A stretch of DNA of 64,000 nt from CAYTGR01 sp964437445 (lineage in GTDB: Bacteria; Chloroflexota; Anaerolineae; B4-G1; SLSP01): the NCBI GenBank assembly GCA_964437445.1, contig CAYTGR010000018.1, positions 11,449 to 75,448 on the forward strand, in the 5' to 3' direction. Below the pieces are notes generated by a model. That model had not been told where the DNA came from, did not search any database, and saw only the letters and a list, made by a program, of their open reading frames with translations. Position numbers and translations under genes: made by a program. Positions 57,641 through 64,000 of this stretch are shown one piece after another (position 1 is the first letter of the stretch; each line of letters opens with the position of its first letter).

Positions 57641-57854
57641 CGGAGCTTATCATATCACACTTTGTGAATGGAACAACCGGCAACCGCATTTTAGCACGCA
57701 AGAAACTGCCAACCAATCCCTGACCAGGGCTCCCACGGTGGCCGGGGATACATTGTCTGCAACGGGAAACCTCCACTATTTATGAGCCGAATCTCCATAT
57801 TTTCTCCACAACTTCCCGCTATGATAACGGCAGTTTATCCGGAGGTAAAAGTGC

Positions 57855-59510
57855 ATGAAGCGAAAAAAGTGGTGGATCGTTATCCTCAGTATAGTGGTGG
57901 TAGGAATCGGCTTAGGCGGTTATTTTTTCTACCGGAAAACAACCGCCACCGCATCCACGGCCGCCACGGATAGCCTGGAGACCGCTGTGGTGACCCGCGG
58001 CTCGCTCAAAGCGACCGTGGACAGCAGTGCGAGCCTGGCCCCGGCCGAGACGGTGAACCTGGCGTTCGGCACCAGCGGCACCGTTGCCGAAGTGCTGGTC
58101 AAGGCAGGGGATGTGGTGAAAGCCGGACAACCGCTGGCCCGCCTGGAAACGACCGACCTGGCCGATGCGGTCACGGAGGCGGAAATCGCCCTGCTGCAGG
58201 CCCAAATGACACTTTCTCAGACCGTGGCGGGCCCCAGTGCGACCGATCTGGCCGCAGCCGAATCAGCGCTGGCCAGCGCTAAGGCCAGCTATGCTGAAAC
58301 CACCGGTGGTCCGACCAAAGCCGAGGCCACCCAGGCCGAACTTTCCCTGGAGCAGGCCAGAATCAGCCTGGAATCGGCCCAGGCCTCCTACGACCGGGCC
58401 GGCGGCAGCTGGCGCGCGGAAGTGAACTACTCTCAGATTGCAACGGCGCTCTGGGAAGCGCAGGCGTCTTATGACACTGCCCTGGCTTCCTACCAGGCCG
58501 TGATGCAGGGCGCTACCACCCCCGAACGCCAGGCGGCGTGGGCTAAAGTTCAGCAGGCCCAGGCCAGCCTGGACCAGCTCAAAGAACAGCCCTCCGAGGC
58601 TGAGGTGCGGCTGGCCGAGCTCAGCGTCAAAAAGGCCCAGGCCGCCCTGGAACTGGCCCGGTATAATTTAGCGCAGGCGACTCTGGTTGCGCCTTTCTCC
58701 GGCACGATCACGACTATCAACATAGCGGTTGGCGACTCGGCCAGTGGTACCGCCATGGTGCTCGGCAACTTGCAGACCCTGAAGGTGGAAGTTCAACTGG
58801 ATGAGTCGGACGTCGTCCAGGTCGCGGTGGGACAGCTGGCCCAGGTGACGTTAGACGCCTTCAACGATTTGGTGCTGACCGGCACGGTGACGGCAATCGC
58901 TCCGACGGCCGATTTAGAGAACGGGGTAGCGATCTATCCGGTGACCGTGGTCTTATCTCCCACCGATGAAGCTCTGATACGCCCAGGCATGACGGCCAAT
59001 GTAACCATCGTGACGGCGGCAGCGGATGACGCGCTGCTGATCCCGGTGAACGCGGTGCAGCATCTGGGCGAACGGACTTTCGTCCTGCGCAAGCTCCGGG
59101 AGGGGGAGACCTTGACTGACACGATGCAAATGGCTCGCGGTAGTGGCGCCGGGTTTCCTCAGGGCGGCGGCACCGGGCCGACTCAAGGTGGCGGCACCGG
59201 GCAACCTCAGGCCGGTAATACGGGGCAAATGCCGGGCGGTTTACCGCAGAATGGCACCACCGGCCAGCGTTCATCATTCCGGGCCGGTCAGAGCAGCGGG
59301 TTGCTCGCCGGTTTTGTGCTGACGCCGGTACAGGTTGGCGCCCAATCTGACACCCAGGTGGCCATCACCGACGGACTCCAGGAAGGCGATGTCGTGGTCG
59401 TATCCAGCTTGACCACACAAACTGACAATCAAAGCTTCTTCCCCGGTGGGGGGCCTGGCTTCGAGGGTGGTGGACCGGGGGGTGGTGGTATGCCCCCTAT
59501 GGGACCCTGA
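57855..59510 (+). CDS. HlyD/MacA-type adaptor subunit 1
   Basis: 551 residues. An N-terminal membrane helix (about 3-23), then a barrel-sandwich/lipoyl domain (VVTRGSLKATVDSSASLAP; VKAGDVVKAGQPLARLET near 80-97) and a long alpha-helical hairpin rich in Ala/Gln (100-265) with repeated SLEQARISLESAQASYD-like units. The returning lipoyl half has LVAPFSGTITTINIAVGD near 278-295 and a beta-barrel GLVTAT-type domain. Residues 426-475 are a Gly/Gln/Thr-rich insert with repeated QGGGTG and a low-complexity Gly-rich C terminus. It starts from ATG 57855 behind GGAGG. Partner of the second adaptor, ATPase and permease. Confidence 0.88.
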   Translation: MKRKKWWIVILSIVVVGIGLGGYFFYRKTTATASTAATDSLETAVVTRGSLKATVDSSASLAPAETVNLAFGTSGTVAEVLVKAGDVVKAGQPLARLETTDLADAVTEAEIALLQAQMTLSQTVAGPSATDLAAAESALASAKASYAETTGGPTKAEATQAELSLEQARISLESAQASYDRAGGSWRAEVNYSQIATALWEAQASYDTALASYQAVMQGATTPERQAAWAKVQQAQASLDQLKEQPSEAEVRLAELSVKKAQAALELARYNLAQATLVAPFSGTITTINIAVGDSASGTAMVLGNLQTLKVEVQLDESDVVQVAVGQLAQVTLDAFNDLVLTGTVTAIAPTADLENGVAIYPVTVVLSPTDEALIRPGMTANVTIVTAAADDALLIPVNAVQHLGERTFVLRKLREGETLTDTMQMARGSGAGFPQGGGTGPTQGGGTGQPQAGNTGQMPGGLPQNGTTGQRSSFRAGQSSGLLAGFVLTPVQVGAQSDTQVAITDGLQEGDVVVVSSLTTQTDNQSFFPGGGPGFEGGGPGGGGMPPMGP

Positions 59511-59542
59511 GAGGCGATATGAAAAGCGAGGAGGCGCATAAA

Positions 59543-60955
59543 ATGCACAAAAAGTCTTGGATATGGCTGGTAGGGGTGGTGGTACTGGTGGTGGGCGGTG
59601 TGCTGGGATATATCTATGTGCTGAAGCCCAACACGGTCAAAGCGCAAACGCCGGACCAAATCACGGAAGTGGTGGTAGTGACGCTGGGGACGCTGCAAGA
59701 TTCCATTGAGAGCAGCGGTAACCTGGCTGTAATTCAGGAACGGGCGTTATCGTTTGACACTTCGGGACGTGTAGCCGAAATCTATGTGCAAGTTGGCGAC
59801 CCGGTCAAAGCCGGGCAACCCTTGCTGCGCCTGGATACTACTGCTCTGGAATTGTCAGTCGCTCAGGCTCAGGCCGACCTGGACAAAGCGCAAATTCAGC
59901 TGGAGCAAACTCTGGCCGGTCCGACCAAAGCCGAGCTTGCCGCGGCCGAAGCGGCGTTGAACAGCGCCAGGGCCAGTTACGCCCAGGTTAAGGCCGGCAC
60001 CTCCGACACCGAGCTGGTACAGCTCAAGGCCAATCTGGACCTGGCAGCCAAAGAGGTGCAACAGGCTCAGGGCAACTACGAACGGTCCGGGGGCCGGTCA
60101 GCGCAAGCCCTCCAGAACGCGACGATAGCCTATGACAAAGCCAAGGCGGCCTATGAGATCGGCACGGCGGGGCCCAGCAAAGCCGAGCTGGCCTCAGCCT
60201 GGAGCAGTGTGGAGCAGGCCCAGGCCAACCTGGATGAGCTGAAGGCCGGAGCGACCGCGGATGAGATCCAGACGGCCCAGCTCAACGTGCAACAGGCGCA
60301 ACTGGCATTGGATAAAGCGCAACGCCAGCTCGCGCAGGCGACGCTGGTCGCGCCGTTTGACGGCGTGGTCACAGCATTGAATGTGGCAGTGGGCGAGATG
60401 GCCTCCGGTTCAGTCGTCACCGTCGCAGATTTGAGCGCGCTGGAGGTGGAGATCTCCCTGGATGAATCCGATGTCACGCAGGTGCATACCGGTCAAACTG
60501 CCCAGGCTACGGTTGCAACGTTGAACAACCTGGTCATCCCCGGTGAGGTGACGGAGATCGCGCCGGCCGCGGAGGTCTCGTCTGGGGTGGCAATCTACCC
60601 CGTCACGGTGCGCCTCAGCAACCGGCCGGATTCCGTGCGGCCTGGCATGTTAGCAGATCTGGAAATCATCACCGCGCAGTGGGACAATGTACTCTACCTG
60701 CCCCAACGTGCCGTGCAGATGGATGGTGATCAAGCTTACGTGATGCGGCAGACAACCGGGGGCCAGTTTGAGCGGGTCGCGGTGACCTTAGGCAAGAGCC
60801 TGGGCGGCAATGTGGAAATCGTGGACGGGCTGGCCGAGGGCGACATCATTGGGGTGGTGACCCAGGTCACGGCTACCACTACCCTGGAAGACTCCTCGGG
60901 TTTCCGTATGCCGGGACTGGGCGGGCTCTTGGGCGGTGGCGGCGGGAGGCCTTGA
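59543..60955 (+). CDS. HlyD/MacA-type adaptor subunit 2
   Basis: 470 residues, paralogous to the preceding protein. The domain order is the same: TM helix (about 5-25), lipoyl half (YVQVGDPVKAGQPLLRLDT near 72-90), coiled-coil hairpin, LVAPFDGVVTALNVAVGE near 266-283, and barrel and membrane-proximal domains. It lacks the long Gly/Gln insert. ATG 59543 has GAGGAGG upstream and is preferred over 59519. It ends 1 bp before the ATPase ATG. Two different adaptors in one operon suggest a hetero-oligomeric ring. Confidence 0.88.
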   Translation: MHKKSWIWLVGVVVLVVGGVLGYIYVLKPNTVKAQTPDQITEVVVVTLGTLQDSIESSGNLAVIQERALSFDTSGRVAEIYVQVGDPVKAGQPLLRLDTTALELSVAQAQADLDKAQIQLEQTLAGPTKAELAAAEAALNSARASYAQVKAGTSDTELVQLKANLDLAAKEVQQAQGNYERSGGRSAQALQNATIAYDKAKAAYEIGTAGPSKAELASAWSSVEQAQANLDELKAGATADEIQTAQLNVQQAQLALDKAQRQLAQATLVAPFDGVVTALNVAVGEMASGSVVTVADLSALEVEISLDESDVTQVHTGQTAQATVATLNNLVIPGEVTEIAPAAEVSSGVAIYPVTVRLSNRPDSVRPGMLADLEIITAQWDNVLYLPQRAVQMDGDQAYVMRQTTGGQFERVAVTLGKSLGGNVEIVDGLAEGDIIGVVTQVTATTTLEDSSGFRMPGLGGLLGGGGGRP

Positions 60956-60956
60956 G

Positions 60957-61640
60957 ATGAGCCTGATTGAAACAGAAAATCTGACCAAGGTTTATCATAT
61001 GGGCACGGTAGAGGTCCAGGCTCTACGGGGAGTCTCCTTCAACATTGAAGAAGGGGAATGGGTAGCGATCATGGGGCCATCCGGCTCGGGTAAATCTACC
61101 CTGATGCATATCATCAGCTGTCTGGACACCCCTACCACCGGCTCCTATCACCTGAACGGGGTGGACGTCAGCCAGATGAATGACAATGAGCTGGCCGTCA
61201 TCCGTGGCCGGGAGATCGGTTTTGTCTTCCAGTCTTTCAACCTTTTGCAGCGCACCCCGGCGTACAAGCAAGTGATGCTGCCGCTACAGTACAGCCGCAA
61301 CGGGTCGCGGGTGGAGCCGGCCGAACGCAAACGCCGGGCGATCGAGGCGCTGGAGAAAGTCGGGTTGGGGGACCGGGTATTTCACCGCCCTTCCGAACTT
61401 TCCGGGGGGCAACAACAACGGGTCGCCATTGCCCGCGCCCTGATCAACCAGCCCCGGATCTTGATGGCCGATGAGCCGACCGGCAACCTGGATTCTCAAT
61501 CGGGCCGCGAAATTCTGGACATCCTTCATCGCTTACACGAGGAACAGGGGCTCACGGTGGTGATGGTCACCCACGATGAAGCTATCGGGCGCGAAGCCAG
61601 GCGCGTGATTCGGCTCAAGGATGGCAAGATTCAGGCCTGA
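60957..61640 (+). CDS. MacB/LolD-type ABC transporter ATPase
   Basis: 227 residues, a single nucleotide-binding domain. Walker A GPSGSGKST near 42-50, Q-loop in VFQSFNLLQRTPA, signature LSGGQQQRVAIARAL near 141-155, Walker B ILMADEPTGNLD, H-loop VTHDEAI. This is the class used with FtsX/MacB-type permeases for mechanotransmission transport of peptides, lipoproteins or antibiotics. ATG 60957 is 1 bp after the adaptor stop. No TolC-like outer-membrane gene follows, which fits a single-membrane or atypical envelope. Confidence 0.93.
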   Translation: MSLIETENLTKVYHMGTVEVQALRGVSFNIEEGEWVAIMGPSGSGKSTLMHIISCLDTPTTGSYHLNGVDVSQMNDNELAVIRGREIGFVFQSFNLLQRTPAYKQVMLPLQYSRNGSRVEPAERKRRAIEALEKVGLGDRVFHRPSELSGGQQQRVAIARALINQPRILMADEPTGNLDSQSGREILDILHRLHEEQGLTVVMVTHDEAIGREARRVIRLKDGKIQA

Positions 61641-61698
61641 GCCCGGCGCAAGCCACGGCGGCCTGTGATCCTGGTGGCATAAGGAAAAGGGAAAAGTT

Positions 61699-62958
61699 AT
61701 GATCACAAAATTAGCGGATCTGTGGGAAAACATTCGGGTGGCCCTGGACGGGTTGCTGGCTAACAAGTTGCGCTCCGTCTTGACGATGTTAGGCGTCATC
61801 ATTGGGGTGGCTTCTGTGGTGGCCCTGCTTTCCATTGGCAACGGGGCATCGGCCTCCATCACCGATCAGATCAACAGCATCGGCACTAACATGTTGATCG
61901 TGACGGCGGGGGGGATGGGCCGGATCGGGGGTGGTCCAGGGGGTTCCCTGGGCCTGACCATGGCCGATGCTCAAGCGCTGGCGGACCCCAATCAGGTCAC
62001 GGCGGCCGCCATGGTCGTCCCCCAGTATGGCGGCGAGGGCCAGATCATCTACGGCGATAGCAACCTCAATGCCTCCATCACCGGAGTGCCGCCTGAATAC
62101 CAGGATTTGTATGATCTGACGATGGCCAGTGGCGAGTTCATCTCCAGCAACGACGTGGACAAACGCGCGAAAGTGGTCGTGCTGGGGGCCACGGTAGCCA
62201 GCGATCTCTTTGGCAGCTTTGACCCGATCGGGCAGAAAATCAAGGTTTCCACGTTCGGCGCGACGGTTTCGTTGACGGTGATCGGCGTGCTGGACGAGCA
62301 GGGCGGCTCCATGATGAATGATGCCGATAGCAGCGTCTTTGTGCCTCTTTCCACCGCCCAGACCAAGCTTTTCAACGGCCGTAACTCCCTCGGCCAGCTG
62401 GTCGTCAACCGCGTCAACGTGATGGCGAAGTCAGAAGCGCTGGTAGATACTGCTGAAACGCAAATTGATGCCGTTTTGCGTGACCGGCATGGCCTGGAGC
62501 CAGAGGAAGATGCCGATTTCCGCATCATCAACCAGGCCGACATGCTGGAAATGGCGACCAGCGTCACCGGTAGTCTGACGGTCTTCCTGGGAGCCATTGC
62601 CGGGATTTCGTTGCTGGTCGGCGGCATCGGCATCATGAACATTATGCTGGTCTCGGTCACCGAACGCACCCGCGAAATCGGCCTGCGCAAGGCGGTGGGA
62701 GCGCGCAAAAACGACGTGCTCTGGCAATTCCTGATGGAGGCCGTTCTGCTCAGTTTGCTCGGTGGCTTGGGCGGCGTGGCCGTGGGGATAGGGTTATCCA
62801 AGATCGTCAACCTCACCGGCACGTTCAACTCCGTGGTGACGCTGGGCTCTATTCTGCTGGCTGTCACCTTTTCACTGGCCATCGGGCTCTTCTTCGGCAT
62901 CTACCCGGCCAACAAAGCCGCCGGCTTGAACCCGATTGAGGCGCTCCGGTACGAATAG
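61699..62958 (+). CDS. MacB/FtsX-type ABC permease
   Basis: 419 residues. An N-terminal helix (NKLRSVLTMLGVIIGVASVVALLSIGNG near 20-47, to be read in two parts, NKLRSVLTMLG and VASVVALLSIGNG), a large extracytoplasmic MacB-PCD-like domain (50-280) and three C-terminal helices with the FtsX-domain signature GIMNIMLVSVTERTREIGLR near 312-331 and FGIYPANKAAGLNPIEALRYE at the end (likewise FGIYPANKAA and NPIEALRYE). The final PIEALRYE motif is diagnostic for MacB permeases. Together with the ATPase and two adaptors it forms one operon (57855-62958). Confidence 0.92.
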   Translation: MITKLADLWENIRVALDGLLANKLRSVLTMLGVIIGVASVVALLSIGNGASASITDQINSIGTNMLIVTAGGMGRIGGGPGGSLGLTMADAQALADPNQVTAAAMVVPQYGGEGQIIYGDSNLNASITGVPPEYQDLYDLTMASGEFISSNDVDKRAKVVVLGATVASDLFGSFDPIGQKIKVSTFGATVSLTVIGVLDEQGGSMMNDADSSVFVPLSTAQTKLFNGRNSLGQLVVNRVNVMAKSEALVDTAETQIDAVLRDRHGLEPEEDADFRIINQADMLEMATSVTGSLTVFLGAIAGISLLVGGIGIMNIMLVSVTERTREIGLRKAVGARKNDVLWQFLMEAVLLSLLGGLGGVAVGIGLSKIVNLTGTFNSVVTLGSILLAVTFSLAIGLFFGIYPANKAAGLNPIEALRYE

Positions 62959-62970
62959 TTTCAGTGCCCA

Positions 62971-63027
62971 CGCTTGTAGTGCGCCAGGGCCGCCGCTACC
63001 GGCGCGCCGAAAGGCGCACTACAAGCC
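62971..63027. repeat. Palindromic MITE-like element, copy 5
   Basis: A perfect 14-bp terminal inverted repeat (GCTTGTAGTGCGCC and GGCGCACTACAAGC) encloses two further hairpins. It sits 13 bp after the MacB-type permease stop. This is the copy with the longest intact TIR in the window. Confidence 0.75.
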
Positions 63028-63080
63028 GGGTACGCATTGAGTCAAGACTAAACCTATCCCGTTAACTGGACCCGGCTGGC

Positions 63081-63365
63081 ATGGACCTACGGCAATTAGC
63101 CCCTTCTACCAGGGAAACAAATCTCAGAGAGGTTCAAAAAATGAAGGAGTTGCAGGCCCACTTGCATACCTTGCAATCCGCCTATGCGGATTCTAGCCCG
63201 GTCTTTCAACTGTTGGCGCTGGCTTCCCAGGCTGTTGACCTGGCCCGGCGGATGGTAGAAAGTGAAGCTGACGAGTTGCTTCAGGAAGTGCAAATGATCC
63301 GAGTTCAAGTTGCCGACATTACCTATAACCTGGAAGAGGCGGAACTTTACGCTCAATTGACATAG
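63081..63365 (+). CDS. Small helical hypothetical protein
   Basis: 94 residues, Leu/Glu/Gln-rich with heptad-like spacing (MKELQAHLHTLQSA; DELLQEVQMIRVQVADITY), compatible with one or two coiled-coil helices. No signal or cysteine. Another ATG at 63141 (MKELQ...) would shorten it. It lies between the transporter operon and a response regulator gene and is not recognised. Coding status rests only on codon use and length. Confidence 0.45.
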   Translation: MDLRQLAPSTRETNLREVQKMKELQAHLHTLQSAYADSSPVFQLLALASQAVDLARRMVESEADELLQEVQMIRVQVADITYNLEEAELYAQLT

Positions 63366-63505
63366 CACCACAGACCCCCGCATGCGCCAACCCTGCAGCT
63401 AAGGGTTTTCACAAAGCGGGCCTTGGACGGCATTCTCCACATAATAGGTAACAACTTGGGGTTATAATAAATACTATATAGAGCAGGTAAAAAGAGGCTA
63501 ACAAG

Positions 63506-64000
63506 ATGCCAACCCAGACCATCCTGGTTGTAGATGATGCCCCGCATATCGTGGAAGTGGTGAGCGATTACCTGAAACAGGCCGGCTTCCGTGTCCTGAC
63601 GGCCCGCGATGGGCAGACGGCGCTGGCTATCGCCCGCCACGAGCAACCCGATCTGATCGTCCTGGATTTAATGCTGCCGGGCGGTCCCGACGGGCTGGAT
63701 GTCTGTCGCGGCATCCGGCGCGATCCGACGCTGGCCGAGACCCCCATCATTATGCTCACCGCCCGCGTGGAGGAAATGGACCGGTTGATCGGGTTGGAAC
63801 TGGGTGCCGACGACTACGTCACCAAGCCGTTCAGCCCGCGCGAAGTGGTCGCGCGAGTCAAAGCAGTTCTGCGCCGGACCCAAGGGACGGCCGCCCCCGC
63901 CGTGATCCGGGTGGGCAACCTGTGCATTGACCTCAGCACCCGCATCGTGACCGTGGGGGGGACAGTGGTAGACCTGACGCCGACCGAGTTTGATCTCCTG
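63506..64000 (+). CDS. OmpR/PhoB-family response regulator, truncated by the window end
   Basis: First 165 residues of a two-component response regulator. The receiver domain has acidic pocket VVDDAP (7-12), phospho-acceptor Asp in IVLDLMLPG near 54, Thr in IMLTAR near 86 and Lys in VTKPFSP near 110. A winged-helix DNA-binding domain is starting (VVDLTPTEFDLL) when the window ends. A TATAAT box lies at 63463-63468 upstream, without a convincing -35. A partner kinase may lie beyond the window; the only kinase in view is the orphan at 37475-40276. Confidence 0.92.
   Translation, partial: MPTQTILVVDDAPHIVEVVSDYLKQAGFRVLTARDGQTALAIARHEQPDLIVLDLMLPGGPDGLDVCRGIRRDPTLAETPIIMLTARVEEMDRLIGLELGADDYVTKPFSPREVVARVKAVLRRTQGTAAPAVIRVGNLCIDLSTRIVTVGGTVVDLTPTEFDLL

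Overview
The window looks like chromosomal DNA of a GC-rich Chloroflexota bacterium, most like the Anaerolineae. This is an inference from gene content, not a database result. The pointers are many lipoproteins and secreted proteins with Thr/Pro-rich (TPTPTP) linkers after the lipobox, TPR-rich surface proteins, a BMP-type ABC importer, an RtcA cyclase, a DUF1385 protein, a GT39-like membrane protein and abundant short tandem repeats. There is no rRNA, phage, IS transposase or CRISPR array. The first 664 bases carry a formamidopyrimidine-DNA glycosylase split by a 100-N scaffold gap that appears to be artificial.

Layout. 0.8-4.8 kb: zinc-ribbon protein, MFS exporter, RNA 3'-phosphate cyclase (rtcA), RNase Z. 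4.9-9.9 kb: one promoter and a structured leader drive a BMP lipoprotein, a double ATPase and two permeases, probably a nucleoside importer. 10-15.5 kb: hotdog thioesterase, a glycosidase-like membrane-anchored protein, a lone FAD subunit of the xanthine dehydrogenase type, DUF1385, CoA-binding protein, DinB-like protein, TrmH-type RNA methylase. 15.8-26.6 kb: a large S8/M28 double protease, LysM-CAP lipoprotein, FAD oxidoreductase, GT39-like protein, Yip1-like protein, TPR protein and a degenerate metallo-beta-lactamase-fold protein. 27.0-27.2 kb: initiator tRNA-Met and a second CAU tRNA with their own promoter and terminator. 27.5-34.2 kb: cytidylate-kinase-like gene, then a four-gene operon coding for two UvrD-type helicases, a CAT-fold acetyltransferase and an Fe-S RecB-family nuclease (a split AddAB/AdnAB-like layout). 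34.2-35.6 kb: an AT-richer island with toxin, antitoxin and SecB-like chaperone in that order, a toxin-antitoxin-chaperone (TAC) module. 35.7-40.3 kb: histidine kinase, PlsY, GT2. 40.5-45.5 kb: hydrolase, Fe-alcohol dehydrogenase, monooxygenase, lipoprotein, MFS. 45.8-49.0 kb: Rieske oxygenase, UbiA prenyltransferase and radical SAM/SPASM operon. 49.4-57.6 kb: four-gene cell-surface operon (gluzincin peptidase, PsbP-like/SBP5 fusion, TPR/PsbP-like protein, TPR lipoprotein). 57.9-63 kb: two tandem HlyD adaptors with a MacB-type ATPase and permease. The window ends inside an OmpR-type response regulator.

The most unusual signals are two. First, the TAC module, whose antitoxin has a C-terminal extension placed as a chaperone-addiction tail would be. 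Second, several families of heptanucleotide tandem repeats that occupy most intergenic gaps, sit inside two genes in frame (protease, helicase), and supply the last codons and stop codons of at least three genes. They are accompanied by a palindromic element of about 57 bp (five copies) and a composite repeat of about 120 bp (six copies, one degenerate).
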